Shown here piece by piece: positions 43,391-53,364 of a DNA stretch of 64,000 bases. Positions within the stretch are counted from its first letter, which is position 1. Every line of letters starts with the position of its first letter. A program made the translations under genes and the position numbers. This DNA is from REEB95 sp963810055 (GTDB lineage: Bacteria; Pseudomonadota; Alphaproteobacteria; ATCC43930; CGMCC-115725), in contig CAWEME010000028.1 in NCBI GenBank assembly GCA_963810055.1, positions 1 through 64,000 on the forward strand, in the 5' to 3' direction. The notes beneath the pieces are model-generated. The model saw only the letters and a list, made by a program, of their open reading frames with translations. It did no database searches and was not told the origin of the DNA.

Positions 43391-45820
43391 TAAAACTCCT
43401 TCAACAGCCGGTCGATGTAATCGCGTTCGAGCGCGGGGCGCTGCTGCTCGCCGGCGCGGCGGCGCAGCTCGTCGAGAATCTCGCGCGCCTTCTCGATGGC
43501 GTAGTCGTCGGCGGATTTGCCCAAACGCAAAGCGCCGCCGTCGATGCCGCCTTCGCCGTTTTCGGTATCGAACCGGCCGAAGGGATCGCGCGGCACGCCG
43601 GAAACGCCCGGTTCGCCGCCGCGCTGTCCGAAGGCCGAGGTCGTGCCCCGGCCATCCGTTGCGCCAGCGCGCGCGCCGCCTGTTGCAACGCGTCGAGCGC
43701 CTCGGTCTGGGCGCCGACCGCTTCGCCCGGCTTGCCCTGATTCAACGCCTCGACGGCGTTGCGCATGGCGCGGTCGGCGCGGCTCATCGATTGCGGAATC
43801 TCGCCGCCCTGTTCGCCCAGGCGTTGCGCCGCCCGGCCGAGCGCGCGGCGCAGCTCCTCCTGCTGCGCGGCGTCGCCGGGACTCGTCGCTTTCGCCTTCC
43901 TGGCGCGACTGCGCGGAAGCTGCGGTCGAGCAGCTGCTGCTGGCGGCGCATCAGGTCCTGCATCGCGCCGAGCGATTGGCCCTGGGGCCAGTGCATGTCC
44001 ATCGGGTTCGAGGCGCGCAGGTTTTCGAGCAGATCCTGGAGCCGCGCCAGCAGATTGCGCGCCTGGTCGCGCGCGCCGGCGCGCGCCAATTCGCGCGCGC
44101 GGTCGAGCACGCGCTGGAAATCCCGGCTGGACAGGGTCTGGGACGGACCGGAAGGCGGCGGGTTCTGGCCGGGACGCTGCTCCTGCCCGGACAGCGCCTG
44201 GAGATAGCGGTCGATCTGCTGCTGCAAATCCTGCATCAGCTGTTCGATTTTCTCCTGCGGCGCGTTCTGGGCGAGCGCGTCCTGCAAGGCCTGCATCGAC
44301 TGGCGCAGATCGTTCTGGTCGAGCGCGTTGCCGTCCTCGACGCGCACCGCCGTGTCCCACAGCAAGGCCGCCACCACCGGCACGGTGTCGTCGTCGCGGT
44401 TGAGCGCCAGCCGGTCGGAAGCCGTCCTGAGCGCCAGGAAAACCACGATGTCGCCGTTGTAGAGCGCGGGGTTGACCGACAGGCCGCCCAAGGTGTCGGC
44501 CACGTTGACGCGCGCATCGGGATCGCGCAACAGCGCCTTGCGCTGCTCGATGATGGCGCGGGCGAGCGGATTCTGGAAGACGCGCTCGGGCAGCGTGGTC
44601 TCGATGATGTCGCTCGAACCGGTCTGGCCGAGCGCGTCCGACGCCACCAGCTGCAACCGGACCTTGCTACCGGCCCAGGGATGCGCCGTCAGGTCGACGT
44701 AGCTCGCGCCTTGCGCGGTTTTCGCGTGCTGGTCGGGGAGATCCAGGTCGAGCGCCAGCGTCCCGCTAGCGGGATCGTCCGGCCGGCGGACCAGGAGCTT
44801 GACGCCCTCGACGCCGTAATCGTCCTCGGCGCGGTATTCGAGACGCAAGGCGCCCCGCGCGCTGGCCTCCGGCGGCTTGGCGAAGGCTATCGTCGGCGGA
44901 AGGTCGGGCACGACATGGATCGGCCAGGACCCGAGCGTGCGGAAACCCTGTTCGATGGCGAGGGTCGAACCCGCGGCGATGACGGCCTCGCCCTTGAAGT
45001 TGCTTTGATCGACGCGGCTCATCGCGGTGGCGTTGCGGTCGATGCGCAGCTCGGGCACGGCGCCGCCGCCATGCAGCTGGGCCAGCACGGCGCTGCCGGC
45101 CGGAACCTCGACCGGCGCCGGTCCGGGCGGCAGGGACAGGAATTGCGGCGGCAGGCCGGTGTATTGCGGCGGCGAAATCCAGACATCGAGGCTCACCGCC
45201 GCGGGCGGGCCGAACAGGGAAAAATCGGGATGGAAGGCACGGTCGATGCGGGCGCGCCAATCGCCGCCGGCGACGAACACGCCCGCCACCAGCGCCAGCG
45301 CCAGCACCACGCGCAGCCCATGCGGATCGCGGAGCGCCAACAAGCTGCGCGGGCGGCCGATTCTCAGGCGCTTGATCGCCGCCGCCATGCGTGCGCGGTG
45401 GGCCTGCCACAGGCTCGCCGCTTCGCCGCCGCCGCCACCGGCCAGCCGGTCCTCGAGCGCGGCGAGCGGACGGTGCGCCAGCAGGCTCGCGGTTTCGATG
45501 CGGCGGCGCGCTTCCTCGTGCGACGGCGGGCGGAAACGCCGCAGCACGGCGGCGAGATTGAACGCCACCGTCGCCGCGAGCGCGGCAAGTTCCAGCGCCT
45601 GAAGCCAGCCCGGCAGCATCGCCGGCACGTCGAACAGCGCCAGCGCCAGGAATATGCCGAAGGCGATCCAGGACGGCCACAGCGCCGGCCACAGGAATTC
45701 CCAGAGCAGCGCCAGCCGGGCCAGCTTGAGCCGCCGGGTCAGGCGCCGCTGCAATCCCGGCGGCGGGGCCGGGCCGGAATCCGGGTTCGGGATGCGATCG
45801 GACATGCCCGGCCGACTCAT
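43390..45820 (-). CDS. TIGR02302/DUF4175 membrane protein, frameshifted
   Basis: A large alphaproteobacterial protein of about 800 residues. N-terminal helices (LALLWEFLWPALWPSWIAFG) are followed by a beta-rich periplasmic domain and a long Gln-rich helical region. The frame breaks near 43910 and again near 43640, with coherent sequence between (QQEELRRALGRAAQRLGEQ) and after (PRDPFGRFDTENGEGG) in other frames. At least two indels are needed. It starts just after lysA, on the same strand. Function unknown. Confidence 0.8.
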
Positions 45821-45821
45821 T

Positions 45822-47108
45822 TCACCGTCCGGCGAGCCAGGGCGCGATCTGGTCTTGCGCCAGCAGGGTCTCGTAGCTCGGCCGCTTGCGGATGATGGCG
45901 GCGTTGGCCCCCTTGACCAGCAGCTCGGGCGCCGTCAGGCGGCTGTTGTAGCTCGACGACATCACCGCGCCATAGGCGCCGGCGGAGAGGATGGCGATAA
46001 GATCGCCGTCGCCCAGCGGGGGCAAGGGCCGGTCGAGGGCGAAAGCGTCGCCGGTCTCGCACACCGGCCCGACGATGCTCTGCACCACGGGCGCGGCGCG
46101 CGGATCGGGCGCCTTCACCGGCACGATGTCGTGCCAGCCCCATTTGTCGCCGTAGAGCGCGGGGCGCAGCAGATCGTTCATCGCCGCGTCGACGATGACG
46201 AAGCGGTGGCTCACGCCTTCCTTGACGTAGAGCACGCGCGAGACCAGAACCCCGGCGTTGCCGACGATGGCGCGGCCGGGCTCGAAGGCGAGGCTCAAGG
46301 ACAGCCCCTCGGTCATGTGTTTCACCACCGAGGCGTAATCCTCGACCGAAGGCGGGATTTCATCGTGGTAGCGGATGCCGAGGCCGCCGCCGAAATCGAA
46401 CCGCTTCAGCTCGATGCCCTCGGCGCGAAGGGCGCGGAACAGCTCGATCACGCGCGAGAAGGCGATCTCGAACGGGCCGAGCGCGGTCAGTTGCGAGCCG
46501 ATATGCACCGCCATGCCCACCGGCGCGATGCCGTGCATCTGCGCCGCCTGCCGGTAGGCCTCGGCGGCATGCGCCAGGTCGATGCCGAACTTGTTTTCCT
46601 TCTTGCCGGTGGAAATCTTGACGTGGGTGCGCGCGTCGACGTCCGGATTGACGCGGATGGAAACCGGCGCGGTCCGGTTCATCTTGCGCGCGACCCGGCT
46701 CAACGCCTCGAGCTCGGGCAGGGATTCGACGTTGATCTGGTGGACGCCGTTCGAAAGCGCGAAGGCCAGCTCGGCCTCGGTCTTGCCGATGCCGGAGAAG
46801 ATGATGCGGCTGCCCGGTATGCCGGCGGCCAAGGCGCGGCGGAATTCGCCCTCGGAGACGACGTCGGCGCCGGCGCCAAGCTTGGCCAGGGTCGCGACCA
46901 CCGACAGATTGGAATTGGCCTTGAGCGAGTAGCACACCAGCGCGTCGAGCCCGCCGAAGGAAGCGGCGAAGCGCCGGTATTGCCGCTCGATCGCGGCGCT
47001 GGAATAGCAATAGAACGGCGTGCCGGCTTCGGCCGCGAGTTTCGACAAGGCGACGTCCTCGGCGAACAGCTCGCCGCCGCGATAAGCGAATTCGGGCACG
47101 TCGGGCAT
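45822..47108 (-). CDS. lysA: Diaminopimelate decarboxylase
   Basis: A 428-residue PLP enzyme that makes lysine from meso-diaminopimelate. The PLP lysine lies in CYSLKANSN near residue 60. HIGSQLTALGPF, FDFGGGLGI, EPGRAIVGNAG, CETGDAFA and GAYGAVMSSSYN are all present. ATG 47108 starts the usual N-terminus. A GTG at 47141 overlapping the lptM stop (GTGA) is a coupled alternative start. Confidence 0.95.
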   Translation of the reverse strand: MPDVPEFAYRGGELFAEDVALSKLAAEAGTPFYCYSSAAIERQYRRFAASFGGLDALVCYSLKANSNLSVVATLAKLGAGADVVSEGEFRRALAAGIPGSRIIFSGIGKTEAELAFALSNGVHQINVESLPELEALSRVARKMNRTAPVSIRVNPDVDARTHVKISTGKKENKFGIDLAHAAEAYRQAAQMHGIAPVGMAVHIGSQLTALGPFEIAFSRVIELFRALRAEGIELKRFDFGGGLGIRYHDEIPPSVEDYASVVKHMTEGLSLSLAFEPGRAIVGNAGVLVSRVLYVKEGVSHRFVIVDAAMNDLLRPALYGDKWGWHDIVPVKAPDPRAAPVVQSIVGPVCETGDAFALDRPLPPLGDGDLIAILSAGAYGAVMSSSYNSRLTAPELLVKGANAAIIRKRPSYETLLAQDQIAPWLAGR

Positions 47109-47137
47109 CACCGCGGGCTCTTGCAATCGTGCCTCGG

Positions 47138-47311
47138 TCACGGGTTGGATTCCGCGGGCGGTTGCGGTTGCGGCTGCGCCGGATCGTAGGGATAGGCGCG
47201 CGGATAGGTTGGCGGCTCGGTGCCCGGCGCTTGCGGCAGGGCCTTCTTGCCGCAGGACGCGAGCGGCAACGCCAGGATCATCAAGGCCAAGGCCAAGCGG
47301 ATCGTTTTCAC
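47138..47311 (-). CDS. lptM: LptM-like small lipoprotein
   Basis: A 57-residue lipoprotein starting with GTG. The signal peptide (TIRLALALMILALPLASC) ends in lipobox LASC and is followed by GKKALPQAPG and a Pro-rich tail. Small lipoproteins of the LptM (YifL) type, between argH and lysA, assist LptD assembly in enterobacteria; equivalence here is inferred. It overlaps argH by four bases at its 5' end, and its stop overlaps a possible lysA start. Confidence 0.75.
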   Translation of the reverse strand: MKTIRLALALMILALPLASCGKKALPQAPGTEPPTYPRAYPYDPAQPQPQPPAESNP

Positions 47312-48783
47312 CGTTTCTTTCCTCCCGGGAGAGGGGCCAGGAAGCGGAGACGCGCCGCCTTGGCGGCCTTGGCGACATTGGCCGGCGCCGTGCCGCCGAA
47401 GCTGGTGCGGCTGGCGGCCGATTTCTCCACCGTCAGCGCCGCGCGCGCTTCCTCGGTCAGCCGCGGCTCCAGCTTCCGCATTTCCGGGAGCGGCAGAGCG
47501 GCGAGCGGCACACCCAGCTCCTCGGCGCGCTTGACCAGCGCTCCGGTGATGCGATGCGCCTCGCGGAAGGGCAGGCCGAGCCTGAGCGTCAGCCAATCGG
47601 CGAGATCGGTGGCGGTGGCGTAGCCGGTTTCCGCCGCGCGTTTCATCGCTTCCTTGTCGGCGGCGAGGTCGCGCACCATGCCCGTGGTCGCGCCCAGGCA
47701 CAGTTCCAGCGTGTCGAAGGCTTCGAACACCGGGGCCTTGTCCTCCTGCATGTCCTTGGAATAGGCCAAGGGCAGGCCCTTCATCACCGTGAGCAGCGAC
47801 ACCAGCGATCCCGTCAGGCGCCCGGTTTTGGCGCGCACCAGCTCGGCGGCGTCGGGGTTGCGCTTCTGCGGCATCATCGAGCTGCCGGTGGTGAAGGCGT
47901 CCGAGAGACGGATGAAGCGGAAGGGCTCGGAAAGCCACAGCACGATCTCCTCGGCGAAGCGCGAGAGATGCGTGCCGCAGACGGCGCAAGCGGCCAGGAA
48001 TTCGAGCGCGAAATCGCGGTCGGAGACGGCGTCGAGCGAATTGGCCGACGGCCGGTCGAAGCCCAGATCCTTGGCGGTCTTGTCGCGGTCGATCGGGAAG
48101 GACGTTCCCGCCAAGGCGCCCGAACCCAGCGGGGATTCATTGAGCCGCGCGCGCGCGTCCATGAGCCGCCCCCGGTCGCGCCCCAGCATCTCGACATAGG
48201 CCAAGAGATGGTGGCCGAAGGTCACCGGCTGGGCGTTCTGCAGATGGGTGAAGCCGGGCATGATGGTGGCGGCGTGGATTTCGGCCTGTTCGATCAGCGC
48301 CTCCTGCAGCGCCATGATCTCGCGGTCGAGCCGGTCGATGGCTTCTCGCACCCAGAGCCGGAAATCGGTCGCCACCTGGTCGTTGCGCGAGCGCGCGGTG
48401 TGGAGGCGCCCGGCCACCGGCCCGATCAGTTCCTTGAGCCGCGCCTCGATATTGAGGTGGATGTCCTCGTGCTCGGCGCGGAAGGGAAAGGTGCCTTTCT
48501 CGATCTCGGCGTGAATTTTCTCTAGACCGCGCGCGATCGCCTCGCCATCCTGCGGCGCGATGATCCGCCGGGCCACCAGCATCGCGCAATGCGCGAGCGA
48601 GCCGGCGATGTCCTGGGCATAGAGCCGCTTGTCGAGGTCGATCGAGGCATTGATGCGCTGCATGATTTCCGCCGGACCGCCCGTAAGCCTGCCGCCCCGC
48701 GCGGCGTTGGCGGATGGGCGCGCGACCGCGCGTGCGGCCTGGCGCAAGGCGGCCGCCCGGGCGGCTTGCCGTTTCTGCGTCAT
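47308..48783 (-). CDS. argH: Argininosuccinate lyase
   Basis: A 491-residue lyase for the last step of arginine synthesis. It has HTARSRNDQVATDFRLW, TIMPGFTHLQNAQP with the catalytic His, GSGALAGTSFPIDR and the family signature GSSMMPQKRNPD. An N-terminal extension of about 35 Arg/Ala-rich residues (KRQAARAAALRQAARAVAR) precedes the usual start of homology near GGRLTGG, so the true start may be later. It heads an argH-lptM-lysA operon. Confidence 0.95.
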   Translation of the reverse strand: MTQKRQAARAAALRQAARAVARPSANAARGGRLTGGPAEIMQRINASIDLDKRLYAQDIAGSLAHCAMLVARRIIAPQDGEAIARGLEKIHAEIEKGTFPFRAEHEDIHLNIEARLKELIGPVAGRLHTARSRNDQVATDFRLWVREAIDRLDREIMALQEALIEQAEIHAATIMPGFTHLQNAQPVTFGHHLLAYVEMLGRDRGRLMDARARLNESPLGSGALAGTSFPIDRDKTAKDLGFDRPSANSLDAVSDRDFALEFLAACAVCGTHLSRFAEEIVLWLSEPFRFIRLSDAFTTGSSMMPQKRNPDAAELVRAKTGRLTGSLVSLLTVMKGLPLAYSKDMQEDKAPVFEAFDTLELCLGATTGMVRDLAADKEAMKRAAETGYATATDLADWLTLRLGLPFREAHRITGALVKRAEELGVPLAALPLPEMRKLEPRLTEEARAALTVEKSAASRTSFGGTAPANVAKAAKAARLRFLAPLPGGKKR

Positions 48784-48804
48784 GGCGTCACCCGGACACG
48801 GCCT

Positions 48805-49428
48805 ATGAAACACCCGATACGCACCATCACCCTGGTCCTTTGCCTGGCGGGGTTGGGCGCGCTGGTGGCCCACCGTTCCGCGCCGTTTTCCGCCCCGGCC
48901 GCGCCCGCTGCCGCGAGTCGGCAGCCGGAGGCGGCGGCTGAAGGGGAGTTTAGCTTGCTCGACCCGCCGCGGCCAGCGCCCGAACTCGGCTTCACCACGC
49001 GGGACGGCACGCCCCGGCGGCTTGCCGATTTTCGCGGCCGGGTGGTGCTGGTCAATCTCTGGGCCACCTGGTGCGGGCCTTGCGTCGAGGAAATGCCCTC
49101 GCTCGACCGGCTGCAGGCGAAGCTCGGACCCGCCCTCACGGTGCTGGCGATCTCCGAGGACCGCCCGGGGGAAAGCGCGGTCGCGCCTTTCCTGGCGAAG
49201 CTCAAGCTCGGCCATCTCGCGGTCTATCTCGATCCCAAGAACGGCGCGATCAAGGCCTTCGGCGTGCAAGGCCTGCCGACCAGTTTCCTCATCACCCGCG
49301 ACGGGCGGGTGCGGGCGATGCTCGAAGGCTCGGCCGATTGGGACAGCCCGGCGATGATCGCGCGGCTCAAGCCTTATCTCGAAGCCGCCCCGGGACCGGC
49401 GCTCGAAAAGACCTCGCTAACGCGCTAG
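48805..49428 (+). CDS. TlpA-like thiol:disulfide oxidoreductase
   Basis: A 207-residue protein with an N-terminal signal/anchor (IRTITLVLCLAGLGALVA). A thioredoxin fold follows, with the redox motif WATWCGPCVEEMP near residue 92 and cis-Pro in GLPTSFLI. It acts in the periplasm, reducing Cys in cytochrome assembly or other exported proteins. It is divergent from argH, the typical arrangement. Its last 12 bases overlap the convergent carboxylesterase gene. Confidence 0.92.
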   Translation: MKHPIRTITLVLCLAGLGALVAHRSAPFSAPAAPAAASRQPEAAAEGEFSLLDPPRPAPELGFTTRDGTPRRLADFRGRVVLVNLWATWCGPCVEEMPSLDRLQAKLGPALTVLAISEDRPGESAVAPFLAKLKLGHLAVYLDPKNGAIKAFGVQGLPTSFLITRDGRVRAMLEGSADWDSPAMIARLKPYLEAAPGPALEKTSLTR

Positions 49429-50075
49429 CGCCGCGCGCAGGAATTCGCCGCCGCGTTGCAAGCCCGCCTGGTCGATGGCGTGGCCGAGGCCGGGACAGGC
49501 GAAGGTCTCGACCGGAACCCCCGACGCCGCGAGCGTTTTCTGCGCGTAGCCCATGGAGGCGAAGGGCATCAGCGGATCGGCGTCGCCATGCACCAGCAGC
49601 GTCTTGGGCCGCGAGCGGATTTCCGCCGCCAGCAGCTGCGGCCCGACCAGCGCGCCGGAATAACCCAGGATGCGCGGCGCAGGGGCGGGGCCGTCGCGGG
49701 CCCACGTAAAGCGACATCATGGTGCCTTGCGAGAATCCGACCAGGGCGAGCTTGTCGTCGCCGAGGCCGCGCGCCTTGAGCACCTCGTCGAGAAACGCGT
49801 CGAGGATCGGGCGCCGTAGCCGAACACCCCTCCAGGATCGCCTCGGGCGAGCGGTCCTGGAGCGAGAACCATTGCCGGCCGAACGGCGCCATGTCGCAAG
49901 GCTCCGGCCCATCGGGCGCCAAAAATTCGGTTTCGGGCAGCAACGGCGCCCAGAAGGGCGCGAGCCCGATCAGATCGTTGCCGTCGGCGCCGACGCCGTG
50001 CAGCAGCACCACCAGGCTCGATGGATTTTTCCCGTTAGCGGGCTTGAAGGCGGGGCCGTTCAGCAGATCGGACAT
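49417..50075 (-). CDS. Carboxylesterase/phospholipase family protein, frameshifted
   Basis: An alpha/beta hydrolase of about 219 residues. The opening SLVVLLHGVGADGNDLIGLA, the nucleophile box VGFSQGTMMSLY, an Asp in HGDADPLMPF and a His in GLGHAIDQ make a complete triad, but spread across three frames. Indels are needed near 49824 and 49700. The start MSDLLNG (50075) is conserved. It is probably a functional esterase in the real genome. Confidence 0.8.
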
Positions 50076-50166
50076 GTCCAAGCGATAAACGAAGCGGCGG
50101 CCGCTGTCACGCCCCGAAACTTTTCGTCGTCCCCGCTTGCGCGGGATTGACAGTAGAATTGCAGCC

Positions 50167-51038
50167 ATGATCGTCACCCGCTTCGCGCCCAGCCCCACCG
50201 GCCTGTTGCATCTGGGCCATGCCTATTCGGCCTTGGTGGGATGGCAGGCCGCGCGCGAAGCCGGCGGAAATTCCTGCTGCGCATCGAGGATATCGACACC
50301 GCGCGCTGCCGCGAGGAATTCGTGGATGCTATCCTGGAAGACCTGGCCTGGCTCGGCCTCGATTGGGACGGCGATGTCCGCCGCCAATCACGGCACTTCG
50401 AGGATTACCGCGCGCCGCTCGACCGGCTCCAAGCCATGGGCATGATCTATCCCTGTTTCTGCACCCGGAGCGCGATCAAGGCCGAGATCGAAGCCGCCAT
50501 TGCCGCGCCGCACGGCGCGGACGGCCCGCTTTATCCCGGCACGTGCCGGAAGCTTTCAGCCGACGAACGGAACGCGCGCCGGGCGGCGGGGCAAGCCTTT
50601 GCGCTGCGCCTCGATGCCGCCAAGGCGGCGGAAGCGGCGGGGGCGTTGTTCTGGGACGAGGAAGGGCGCGGGCGGATCAGGGTCGATGCCGCAAGCCAGG
50701 GCGACGTGGTGCTGGCGCGCAAGGACACGCCCACCTCCTATCATCTGGCGGTGACGGTGGACGACGCGATCCAGGGCGTGACCCTGGTGACGCGCGGCGA
50801 AGATCTGTTCGCCTCGACCCATATCCACCGGCTGTTGCAGGCGTTGCTGGGCTATCCCGCGCCGCGTTACCGCCACCACCGGCTGCTGACCGACGCCAGC
50901 GGAAGGCGTTTCGCCAAGCGCGACCAGGCCCTCACTTTGCGGGCCTTGCGCGATGCCGGCAAAAGCCCGGCAGAGGTTCGGGCGATGGCGGGATTCCGTC
51001 AGGGGCCGGGGCCGCTGGCCCAGATATCCACCACATAG
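50167..51038 (+). CDS. gluQ: Glutamyl-Q tRNA(Asp) synthetase, frameshifted
   Basis: A truncated glutamyl-tRNA synthetase paralogue that attaches Glu to queuosine in tRNA(Asp). The opening RFAPSPTGLLHLGHAYSAL contains the HIGH-like signature. After one base is added near 50270, the frame continues FLLRIEDIDTARC and ends with the KMSKS-like FAKRDQALTLR. The Cys-rich zinc motif is reduced (YPCFC...YPGTC). Length is about 290 residues, typical of GluQ and lacking the anticodon domain. Confidence 0.9.
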
Positions 51039-51232
51039 GCGATGGCCTGCTTGGCGCCCCAATAGCCGTAACGGACGATCGGGTCGAACCAATAGGCCAG
51101 CGCCGCGATCAGGATGGCGTAGACCAGCCAGCGCTGCCAGCGCGGATATTTGAAGAAACGCGCGCCGCAATGCGGACAGGCCGACGCATTGGTGCTGACC
51201 TTGCCGCCGCATTCCCTGCACGAAACCAGCAT
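50999..51232 (-). CDS. Small zinc-ribbon membrane protein
   Basis: A 77-residue protein. An N-terminal zinc ribbon with CREC and CPHCGARFF pairs is followed by one membrane helix (WLVYAILIAALAYWF). The last 40 bases overlap the gluQ end on the opposite strand. The family is a zinc-ribbon domain protein, with function unknown. Confidence 0.7.
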   Translation of the reverse strand: MLVSCRECGGKVSTNASACPHCGARFFKYPRWQRWLVYAILIAALAYWFDPIVRYGYWGAKQAIAYVVDIWASGPGP

Positions 51233-51243
51233 GGTCCCCCTCT

Positions 51244-52096
51244 CTAATCGATCGGCCGGTGCAGCCCGGTCACCAGATCGAGATATTCCGGATCGTCCGG
51301 CCCGATCACGCCGTGGCGCAGCGCGAAATCGATGTTGACCAGGTTGACGTTGAACTTGAAATCGTCGGTGTCGCGCATGCGCTTCACCACCGCGCCGGCA
51401 TCCATCAGTGCGAAGGAGACGAGTTCGCCGTCGGTGTTGCGCGGCGTGAAACCGGAAGGCGTCTCGACGTCGTAGAGGAACAGCACGTCGTTGCGCAAGC
51501 CGGTCTTGGTCTCCATGCGGTAGGAGACCGCGCCCACCGCGACGGCGCGGGATACGAGCTTTCCGGGCAAAGCGGCTTCTTCCGCCGCCTCTTTCGCGCA
51601 GCGTCTCTTCCAGCCCATGCGCCACGCCGATGCCGCCCGCCACCATGTTGTCGAGCTTGCTGGGCGCCACGATCTTGTCGGCGGCGCGCTTGCCGATCCA
51701 GAGCTTGAGCTTGGTCCCGGCGCGGCGGTAGCCGTTCAGATGCACGCCATAGGCCCTGACGCCGAAGAACGGCACCGCGCCGCGATCGAGATTGAAATGG
51801 GCCTTGGTCCCCCAGCCCTCGGCCACGGCGAAGAACTCGTTGCGCCACTTGGCGATGACGCCGAGGGCTACCAGCTCCTCGACCGCGCGGTCGACGGCGG
51901 ATGTCACGGCCTTGGCGTTGCCCGGCGCCACCAGGTTCACCGACTCCTTGCGCAGATCGAACAGCTTGGGGAAGCGGCGCAGAAGCTCGGCGTTGTCGCG
52001 GCGGATCAGCCCCAGCAAGGCCGGCCCGTGCCGGAAGGGCAGGAAGCGCGCGGGCTCCCAGGCATTACACGCCCGGATATGGCGCAGCAGGCTCAT
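51244..52096 (-). CDS. NUDIX hydrolase with DUF4743 domain, frameshifted
   Basis: About 283 residues. The N-terminal DUF4743-like region starts LLRHIRACNAWEPARFLPF. VHLNGYRRAGTKLKLWIGKR and AHGLEETL lead into the NUDIX box, which continues in another frame with AKEAAEEAALPGKLV. One base is missing or extra near 51600. This family is often annotated as thiamin pyrophosphokinase-related. The substrate is unproven. Confidence 0.8.
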
Positions 52097-52237
52097 GTTT
52101 CACCGGTTTCCACGAATTCGGATTGCGGCGAGGCCGTGGCGAAACCGCCGCATTGTGACGCATTAAATCCTGGCTTGGCCACATTGGGAGATTACATCTT
52201 CCTCATCGGTCTGCCACCTCAAGAGGGAGTTGGAGCC

Positions 52238-52447
52238 ATGACCAAGTCAAGCTTGCTCATCCTGGCGATCGCGGCGGCGGCGCTGGCGGGCTGCGGCGAT
52301 GCGCCCGACGTCAGCAATTACAGCCAGCGCTCGATCGACGCCGACATCGCCGCCGCGCATGACCAGGGCCCGACCCCGGAGAATCTGAACCCGGCCCAGG
52401 TTTCGGTCCTGCCGTCCGTGACTTTGCCGCTGGGTTATATCTATTAA
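52238..52447 (+). CDS. Small lipoprotein
   Basis: A 69-residue lipoprotein with signal SSLLILAIAAAALAGC (lipobox LAGC), followed by GDAPDVSNYSQRSIDADI and ending LPLGYIY. GAGGGAG lies upstream of the ATG. The family is unknown. It is divergent from the NUDIX gene. Confidence 0.65.
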   Translation: MTKSSLLILAIAAAALAGCGDAPDVSNYSQRSIDADIAAAHDQGPTPENLNPAQVSVLPSVTLPLGYIY

Positions 52448-52472
52448 GTTCGCTTCGCACTGATATTTCTTG

Positions 52473-52523
52473 GCTTCGCACGACGCCTCGGGCCTGAAGG
52501 TCCGGCCCTCGGCTGTGCTACGC
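52473..52523. repeat. GCTTCGCAC/GTGCTACGC palindromic repeat
   Basis: One full copy, flanked by left-arm fragments at about 52452 and 52542, in the gap after the small lipoprotein (52448-52658). The rest of this gap holds no gene I can support. Confidence 0.8.
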
Positions 52524-52658
52524 GATGGATTTTTCTTAGCTTCGCACGACGGCCGACCATTTTCGGTCGCGCTCGCAGCCGTACCGCGACTTGGCGCTTG
52601 TCGCCAAGGCACCAAGCGCAATGGGCCAACCCTGCTCGCGCGACCGAGGCTAGAGGAG

Positions 52659-53223
52659 TTAATTCGCCTCGAGGACGGTGTCCCAGTAGAGGAAATCGCG
52701 CCAGGAGTGGTGCAGGAAGTTGGGCGGAAAGGCGCGGCCGTTGTCGCGCAGGAAATTGGTGGTCGGCTGGAAGGGCTGGTGGCGCGGATAAAGCCCGCTT
52801 TCCGACGGAATGCGGTTGCCCTTGATGAGATTGCAGCCCGAGCAGGCGGTGACCACGTTCTCCCAGGTGGTGCGGCCGCCGCGCGAGCGCGGCACGACGT
52901 GGTCGAAGGTCAAATCGTGCGAAGGGTAGGCGTCGCCGCAATACTGGCAGGCGAATTTGTCGCGCAGGAACACGTTGAACCGGGTGAAGGCCGGGCGGCG
53001 CGCCATGGCGATGTAGGCCTTGAGCGAGATCACGCTCGGCAGCGCCATCTCGAACGAGGGGCTGCGCACGACGCGGTCGTATTGCGAGACGATGTTGACG
53101 CGGCCGAGACACACCGCCTTGACGGTTTCCTGCCACGACCACAGCGACAGCGGAAAATAGCTCAAGCGGGCGGAAATCCGCGTTGAGCACCAGGGCCGGA
53201 CAGCTATCGAGCGCGACTGACAA
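52659..53223 (-). CDS. HNH endonuclease family protein, frameshifted
   Basis: A protein of about 188 residues of a widespread bacterial HNH family. The opening CPALVLNADFRPL lies in one frame and SYFPLSLWSWQETVKAV in the next, so one extra base near 53163 splits them. The HNH motif is CQYCG, then TFDHVVPRSRGGRTTWENVV and CSGCNLIKGN. Family members are housekeeping-like and poorly characterised. It is not linked to a methyltransferase here. Confidence 0.85.
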
Positions 53224-53294
53224 CCAACCTCCGCCTGTTATTGGCGGTTTCAGCCGCCTTTATAGGGGCATAAAGCCATAATTTTATGACGGCT

Positions 53295-53361
53295 GCAACG
53301 CTTGGCGTTGCGAATGGATTGCGGCTGCGCCGCAGGGGCGGGGCGCAACGCTTGGCGTTGC
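53295..53361. repeat. Pair of GCAACGC-TTG-GCGTTGC palindromes
   Basis: The same 17-base hairpin occurs at 53295-53311 and 53345-53361, immediately after the hbd gene's end. A GGCTGCGCCGCAGGGGCGG spacer lies between them. They may act as a 3' end structure. Confidence 0.6.
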
Positions 53362-53364
53362 GGC

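Noticed and set aside
43517..45895. 792-codon plus-strand open frame antisense to TIGR02302
   Set aside because: Low-complexity Arg/Ala/Gln-rich translation typical of antisense GC-rich frames.
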